A stretch of 17,824 bases of DNA from the NCBI GenBank assembly GCA_002345845.1, contig DDWF01000258.1, positions 1 through 17,824 of the forward strand, given 5' to 3'. Shown here piece after piece: positions 14,349 to 17,824 of this stretch (its first letter is position 1; every line of letters begins with the position of its first letter). Below the pieces are notes generated by a model that was not told where the DNA came from, ran no database searches, and worked only from the letters and a program-made list of their open reading frames with translations. Origin of the DNA: Betaproteobacteria bacterium UBA2293. Its GTDB lineage: Bacteria > Pseudomonadota > Gammaproteobacteria > Burkholderiales > Rhodocyclaceae. The position numbers were made by a program, and so were the translations under genes.

Positions 14349-14675
14349 CTAGATGTCGAGCCGTTGCTGGGGCGCAAGCACGGAATCAATCCGCGCTCCC
14401 ATGTCACCGATTCTACGCCTTGCGTCGGAACTATCAACCGCTTCGCCGACTGTTTTTTCGGTGGCCCCCGAGAGGTACTCATGGGCAATATTGAGGGCCG
14501 CCATAACGGCCACGCGCTCAGCGATGGTGCTCTTGGTCCGCTGCGCAATTTCGCGCATCTTGCCATCGACCATATCGACCGCCGAAAGCAGGGCATCGCG
14601 CTCTTCCGGGGTGCAGGCGACGCGATATTCGCGGCCCATGATCTTGACGTCGAGGAAATTCGGCTCAAGGCTCAT
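14349..14675 (-). CDS. zapA: Cell division protein ZapA
   Basis: A 108-residue protein with the ZapA pattern: LDVKIMGREYRVACTPEER in the N-terminal globular part, then DALLSAVDMVDGKMREIAQ and VMAALNIAHEYL leading into a C-terminal coiled coil. ZapA bundles FtsZ filaments at the division ring. I choose the ATG of MSLEPNF because AGAGG lies about eight bases upstream; an in-frame ATG nine bases earlier (MPEM) would have no spacing from that site and would overlap zapB by eight bases. It follows zapB directly and is followed by 6S RNA on the same strand. Confidence 0.93.
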   Translation of the reverse strand: MSLEPNFLDVKIMGREYRVACTPEERDALLSAVDMVDGKMREIAQRTKSTIAERVAVMAALNIAHEYLSGATEKTVGEAVDSSDARRRIGDMGARIDSVLAPQQRLDI

Positions 14676-14676
14676 C

Positions 14677-14874
14677 TCAGGCATCCTCTGGCATTTTGTC
14701 CATGAGGACTTCGAGCCGTTCACGGGCGGCGGTCATCGTCTGCCGCAGGTGCAGGCGCTCGGCCTCGGCCGCCGCCATCTGGTTCTTCAGGACTTCGTTC
14801 TCGGCGCGCAACTGGTGAACCAGGGCAACGACCTGTTCAATCTTGGCTTCGAGCGCTTCGAGTTCGCTATTCAT
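14677..14874 (-). CDS. zapB: ZapB-like cell division coiled-coil protein
   Basis: A 65-residue, almost entirely coiled-coil protein (LEALEAKIEQVVALVHQLRAEN, then NQMAAAEAERLHLRQTM) with the heptad pattern and small size of ZapB, directly upstream of zapA. ZapB stabilises the Z-ring through ZapA. The ATG at 14874 is the only usable start: the upstream in-frame GTG at 14883 lies partly within the predicted -10. No Shine-Dalgarno precedes it, and the promoter places the RNA start at or next to the ATG, suggesting a leaderless message. Small coiled coils are hard to identify by sequence alone, so the name rests on length, heptads and position. Confidence 0.85.
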   Translation of the reverse strand: MNSELEALEAKIEQVVALVHQLRAENEVLKNQMAAAEAERLHLRQTMTAARERLEVLMDKMPEDA

Positions 14875-14881
14875 GGCGCGC

Positions 14882-14911
14882 ACTATAGAGGGAGAAATGA
14901 CGCCCGGTCAA
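14882..14911 (-). promoter_or_regulatory. Predicted sigma70 promoter of zapB-zapA-(ssrS)
   Basis: On the minus strand TTGACC (plus 14911-14906) and TATAGT (plus 14887-14882) are 18 bases apart. Seven bases follow before the zapB ATG, so transcription should begin at or within about two bases of the start codon. Confidence 0.55.
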
Positions 14912-15004
14912 GGACTAAGCTCCTATTCTAAAAGTGGTTTATAGAAACTGGCTCAGACATTTCAGATGCGTTGCCCGGCATGCCGATGTAGAATTCGCGC
15001 CGTT

Positions 15005-15180
15005 TCAGGTGCTGCGTGCGGTTTCGCCAAACGCAGTTAAACGGGAAAGCGGTGCGTCGCCCATGCGACCAAGCCGCTGCTGCCCCCGCAACGGTAAGCA
15101 AGTGCGGGCGTATCACGAAGCCACTGGGTTAATCCTGGGAAGGCGATACGTCAAGACTTGCGAGCCCGGATACCGGCCTG
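15005..15180 (+). ncRNA. Cobalamin (adenosylcobalamin/B12) riboswitch
   Basis: All main conserved blocks of the cobalamin riboswitch occur in order: TTCAGGTGCT (15004-15013), TTAAACGGGAAAGCGGTGCG (from 15037), GCTGCCCCCGCAACGGTAA (from 15079), GAAGCCACTGG, CTGGGAAGGCG and the B12 box GCCCGGATACCGGCCTG near the end. It lies in the untranslated leader of the BtuB-type receptor gene, so cobalamin would turn that gene down. The leader between the element and the start codon (15181-15302) contains no terminator with a T-run but does contain a Shine-Dalgarno-sequestering helix, listed separately. I found no convincing promoter upstream. Confidence 0.95.
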
Positions 15181-15234
15181 CGACAACCAGCGGATGTGCC
15201 ACGGGGCGGTGGCGCCGGTTATCGCAACCCGGCT

Positions 15235-15299
15235 TTCTCCCCCGGCAGATCCTCATTCAATGCATTCCGGCGTGCGGGGACGCCTGCCGGGAAGGAGAA
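15235..15299 (+). promoter_or_regulatory. Shine-Dalgarno-sequestering helix, riboswitch expression platform
   Basis: TTCTCC-CCCGGCAG (15235-15248) is complementary to CTGCCGGG-AA-GGAGAA (15284-15299): 14 base pairs with only a two-base AA bulge. The right arm contains the AAGGAG ribosome binding site (15292-15297) of the receptor gene, five bases before its ATG. When formed, the helix hides the binding site, giving translational control by the upstream riboswitch. A neighbouring hairpin, GCCGGTT (15214-15220) with AACC(C)GGC (15226-15233), could be the kissing-loop arm or a competitor. Confidence 0.7.
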
Positions 15300-15302
15300 T
15301 CC

Positions 15303-17279
15303 ATGTACTCACGCAGAAAGCCGCTCACGGCGGCCCTCTCTCTCGCCCTCCTGGGATCAGCGCAAGCCCAGACCAGCCCACATCTCGAACCGGTTTTCGT
15401 CACCGCGACCCGGTTCAGCGAAAACGAAGTGCGCGTACCCGCCAACGTCAGCGTCATCAGCCGCGACGACATTCTGTCCACGCCGGCTCGCGACCTGCCC
15501 GGCATCCTCAAGTCGCGGGCCGGCGTCAGCGTTAGCGCGCTCTACGGCAGTCTGGGACTCGACTCGACGATCGACCTGCGTGGCTTCGGCGAGACGGGCG
15601 GCGCCAATACCCTGGTCCTGCTCGATGGTCAGCGCCTGAATCCCATCGACTCCGGCGCGGTCTCCTGGTCCGCCGTTCCCCTCGACAGCATTGAGCGGAT
15701 CGAGGTGCTGCGTGGAGCCGGAAGCGTGCTCTACGGCGACCGGGCAACCGGTGGCGTGGTGAACATCATCACCCGCAAATCCGGCAAAGCGGAAGCCGCA
15801 GTCACCGTCGGCGCCGGCAGCGACGACACGCGAACCATCGACGCCCATCTGGCGGCCGGCAACAGCAACGCCTACATCAATGCCTTTGGCCACTACGCCG
15901 CCACCAACGGCTGGCGCGACAACGCCCAGTCGGACCAGATGGCATTGAGCGGCCGGGCCGGCGTGTACATCGGCCAGGGCGAGGGCTTCGTGGACTATGC
16001 GGTGTACAAGGACAGCTCCGGCTTGCCTGGCTATCTGCTCAGTGCCGATTACGCCAGCCGGCCGCGTCACTCGCGGACGCCGGACGACCGCCAGCGCCGT
16101 GACGGCTATCGCCTGCGCCCGGGAATCGCCCTGCCGCTGACCGCCAACCTGATGCTCGAAGCCGAGGCGGCGCTGGAGCACCAGGACAACCGCGCGCGCT
16201 ACCTTTCCTTCGGCAGCCGGACGAAGGCCAGCCGCGACAACTGGTCGCTGACCCCGCGCCTGCGCTGGCAGCATGGCCTGGGCCAGCTGGCCAGCGAGAC
16301 CGTGGCCGGCATTGACTACTACTCCGGCGAGGTGGATGCGTTCTACAGCACGGCTGCCAGCCAGGGAGCCCGACAGAAAAGCGCTGGCTACTATGTCCAG
16401 AACACCACCGAGCTGACCCGGGGACTGGCCGCCACGGCCGGCCTGCGCCACCAGAAGGTCGAGCAGGATGCCCGGCAGGGAGCCTTCACCACCATTTTCG
16501 GTACGCAACCGGCCATGCGTGGCGATGGTGATCATTCGCGCAACGCCTGGGACGTAGGTCTCAATTACGCCGGGCAGGGCTGGCGACTGTACGGCAAGGT
16601 CGGCACCACCTTCCGCTTCGCCAACACCGACGAACTCTTCGGCTACGACCCGATGACCGGAAATCCGGTCTTCGCCGGCGACATCAAGCCGCAACAAGGC
16701 CGGATCCAGGAACTGGGCGGCAGCCTGACACTCGGTGCGGTCAGCGGCCGGGCGGCTATATACCACATGCGCATCGAGGACGAGATCGCTTACGACGGCG
16801 CCCTGTTCGCCAACGTCAACCTTGACCCAACCCGCCGTCTCGGCGCCGAAGTCGAAGTCGACTGGCGCATCCAACCCGGCCTGCTGGCCCGGTTCAGCTA
16901 CGCCTACACCGATGCCACGTTCCGTAGCGGCCCCTACGAGGACAAGCAGATCCCGCTGGTCGCGCAGGACCGGACAGCGGCCAGTCTGATCTGGGATGGC
17001 GGCGCCTTCGGCAAGTACTCGGCGATCGCCAACTACACCGGCAAACGACATTTCAGTGGCGACTATGCGAACCAGCGCAAATTACTCGCCGGCTACACGA
17101 CTGTCGACGTCATGGCGAGCTGGAACTTCAAGCCGTGGTCGATTTCGGCCCGCCTGATCAACGCCTTCGACAAGCGTTATTCATCCTATGCCGGCTATTC
17201 GACCTTTGCCGGCGATTACTATTACTACCCCGCCGACGGCCGCAACTTCCTGCTCACCGCCAGCTACCAGTTCCACTGA
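15303..17279 (+). CDS. btuB: TonB-dependent vitamin B12 receptor, BtuB type
   Basis: A 658-residue outer-membrane receptor. The signal peptide covers residues 1-22 (MYSRRKPLTAALSLALLG, ending AQA). The TonB box is EPVFVTATR at 29-37. The plug domain follows, with DLRGFGETGGANTLVLLDGQ (91-110) and IERIEVLRGAGSVLYG then DRATGGVVNIITR (130-158), and then a beta barrel with alternating Tyr/aromatic strands. The family carries scarce ligands across the outer membrane, powered by TonB; cobalamin is the ligand indicated by the riboswitch. The ATG is fixed by AAGGAG five bases upstream and by the signal peptide, although the frame is open back to 14934. The last residues are YQFH, so Phe is penultimate rather than terminal. 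A permease gene follows after two bases. Confidence 0.93.
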   Translation: MYSRRKPLTAALSLALLGSAQAQTSPHLEPVFVTATRFSENEVRVPANVSVISRDDILSTPARDLPGILKSRAGVSVSALYGSLGLDSTIDLRGFGETGGANTLVLLDGQRLNPIDSGAVSWSAVPLDSIERIEVLRGAGSVLYGDRATGGVVNIITRKSGKAEAAVTVGAGSDDTRTIDAHLAAGNSNAYINAFGHYAATNGWRDNAQSDQMALSGRAGVYIGQGEGFVDYAVYKDSSGLPGYLLSADYASRPRHSRTPDDRQRRDGYRLRPGIALPLTANLMLEAEAALEHQDNRARYLSFGSRTKASRDNWSLTPRLRWQHGLGQLASETVAGIDYYSGEVDAFYSTAASQGARQKSAGYYVQNTTELTRGLAATAGLRHQKVEQDARQGAFTTIFGTQPAMRGDGDHSRNAWDVGLNYAGQGWRLYGKVGTTFRFANTDELFGYDPMTGNPVFAGDIKPQQGRIQELGGSLTLGAVSGRAAIYHMRIEDEIAYDGALFANVNLDPTRRLGAEVEVDWRIQPGLLARFSYAYTDATFRSGPYEDKQIPLVAQDRTAASLIWDGGAFGKYSAIANYTGKRHFSGDYANQRKLLAGYTTVDVMASWNFKPWSISARLINAFDKRYSSYAGYSTFAGDYYYYPADGRNFLLTASYQFH

Positions 17280-17281
17280 CA

Positions 17282-17824
17282 ATGCCCTCCAGCCGCCGCG
17301 CCCTGCTGATCCTTTCTTCGCTGTCCCTGCTGGCCCTGGCCAGCATCGGCCTGGCGCTGATGGTCGGCAGCTACCGGGTGGCGCCGGCCGACGTACTGGC
17401 GGCGCTGCTCGGCAGCGAAGGGGGCGGCGGCGAGGTGGTGTTGCAGTTGCGCCTGCCGCGGGCGCTCGCCGGCTTTGCCTGCGGCGGCCTGCTGGCGCTG
17501 GCCGGGGCGCTGATGCAGGTGCTGCTGCGCAATCCGCTGGCCGATCCGTACGTGCTCGGCATTTCCGGCGGCGCCGGCGTCGGCGCCATGTTCGCCATCC
17601 TGATCGGCCTGCCGGTGCTCGGCATCGACGGGCTGGCCTTCGCCGGGGCGCTGGGTGCGATGTTCATCGTCTTCGGCCTGGCGCACGGCGACGGCAGCTG
17701 GACACAGACCCGTCTGCTGCTGACCGGCGTCATCGTCGCCGCCGGCTGCGGCGCCCTGGTCGCGCTGATGCTCTCGGTAGCCGAGGAGCACAAGCTGCGC
17801 GGCATGCTGTTCTGGCTGATGGGC
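17282..17824 (+). CDS. btuC: BtuC/FecCD-family ABC permease (5' part, runs off window)
   Basis: The first 181 codons of an iron/B12 ABC importer permease; the rest lies beyond the right edge. It begins MPSSRRALLILSSLSLLALA, a first membrane helix, followed by the family stretches LRLPRALAGFACGGLLALAG (about residues 56-75), then RNPLADPYVLGISGGAGVG (about 82-100) and further hydrophobic helices, ending RGMLFWLMG. These are standard FecCD/BtuC motifs. With an ATPase and a binding protein it would move cobalamin across the inner membrane. It starts two bases after the receptor stop, so it shares the riboswitch-controlled message. The family is sure; cobalamin as substrate is inferred from context. 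Confidence 0.92.
   Translation, partial: MPSSRRALLILSSLSLLALASIGLALMVGSYRVAPADVLAALLGSEGGGGEVVLQLRLPRALAGFACGGLLALAGALMQVLLRNPLADPYVLGISGGAGVGAMFAILIGLPVLGIDGLAFAGALGAMFIVFGLAHGDGSWTQTRLLLTGVIVAAGCGALVALMLSVAEEHKLRGMLFWLMG

Noticed and set aside
14912..15004. Promoter for the riboswitch-btuB transcript (TATTCT, TATAGA and TAGAAT as possible -10 sites)
   Set aside because: None has an acceptable -35 at 16-18 bases; no call is justified.
14934..15302. N-terminal extension of BtuB through the riboswitch
   Set aside because: The frame is open by chance; the signal peptide at MYSRRKP and the AAGGAG site fix the start at 15303, and the upstream bases form the riboswitch.
15357..17051. A 564-codon open frame antisense to btuB
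   Set aside because: It mirrors the codon structure of a clear TonB receptor in a GC-rich sequence, shows low-complexity Gly/Ala/Val/Arg composition and no recognisable domain.

Overview
The window is GC-rich, gene-dense bacterial chromosome, most likely from a betaproteobacterium of the Rhodocyclales type (Dechloromonas/Azonexus-like). This placement is an inference from the zapB-zapA-6S RNA-EVE order, the DUF485/ActP acetate-permease pair, the TRAP-linked malonate cluster and the overall codon style; no marker gene settles the genus. I see no mobile element, CRISPR array, tRNA or rRNA.

Layout. (1) 1-1122, minus: DUF485 protein and the first half of the cation/acetate symporter ActP, running off the left edge. 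(2) 1261-2037, plus: a stand-alone crotonase-fold (enoyl-CoA hydratase/isomerase) gene. (3) 2050-11933, minus: one long malonate-utilisation operon, read right to left as TRAP transporter dctP-dctQ-dctM, then mdcA-mdcC-mdcD-mdcE-mdcG-mdcB-mdcH, then a TSUP (TauE/SafE) permease. Most junctions overlap or lie within 17 bases; the exception is dctP/dctQ, which holds a strong terminator-like hairpin. (4) 12123-12809, plus: a divergent GntR/FCD regulator whose promoter overlaps that of dctP, with operator-like palindromes inside. (5) 12816-14874, minus: zapB-zapA, 6S RNA with an intrinsic terminator, an EVE-domain protein and a second TSUP permease. (6) 15005-17824, plus: a cobalamin riboswitch, a BtuB-type TonB-dependent receptor and the start of a BtuC/FecCD permease.

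How it works together. The TRAP system would import malonate. MdcA, D and E with the acyl carrier protein MdcC decarboxylate malonyl-S-ACP to acetyl-S-ACP; MdcB and MdcG make and attach the triphosphoribosyl-dephospho-CoA prosthetic group, and MdcH primes the carrier with malonate. Acetate is released, and the neighbouring ActP system could recapture it. The FCD regulator replaces the LysR-type MdcR of classical clusters and probably controls both divergent transcripts.

The most interesting points are regulatory: a 14-bp helix that would sequester the btuB Shine-Dalgarno under riboswitch control, the dctP/dctQ attenuator-like hairpin, the interlocked dctP/gntR promoters with two palindromes, and a probable leaderless zapB mRNA. 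I found no wholly new system; the malonate operon is a variant of a known one.
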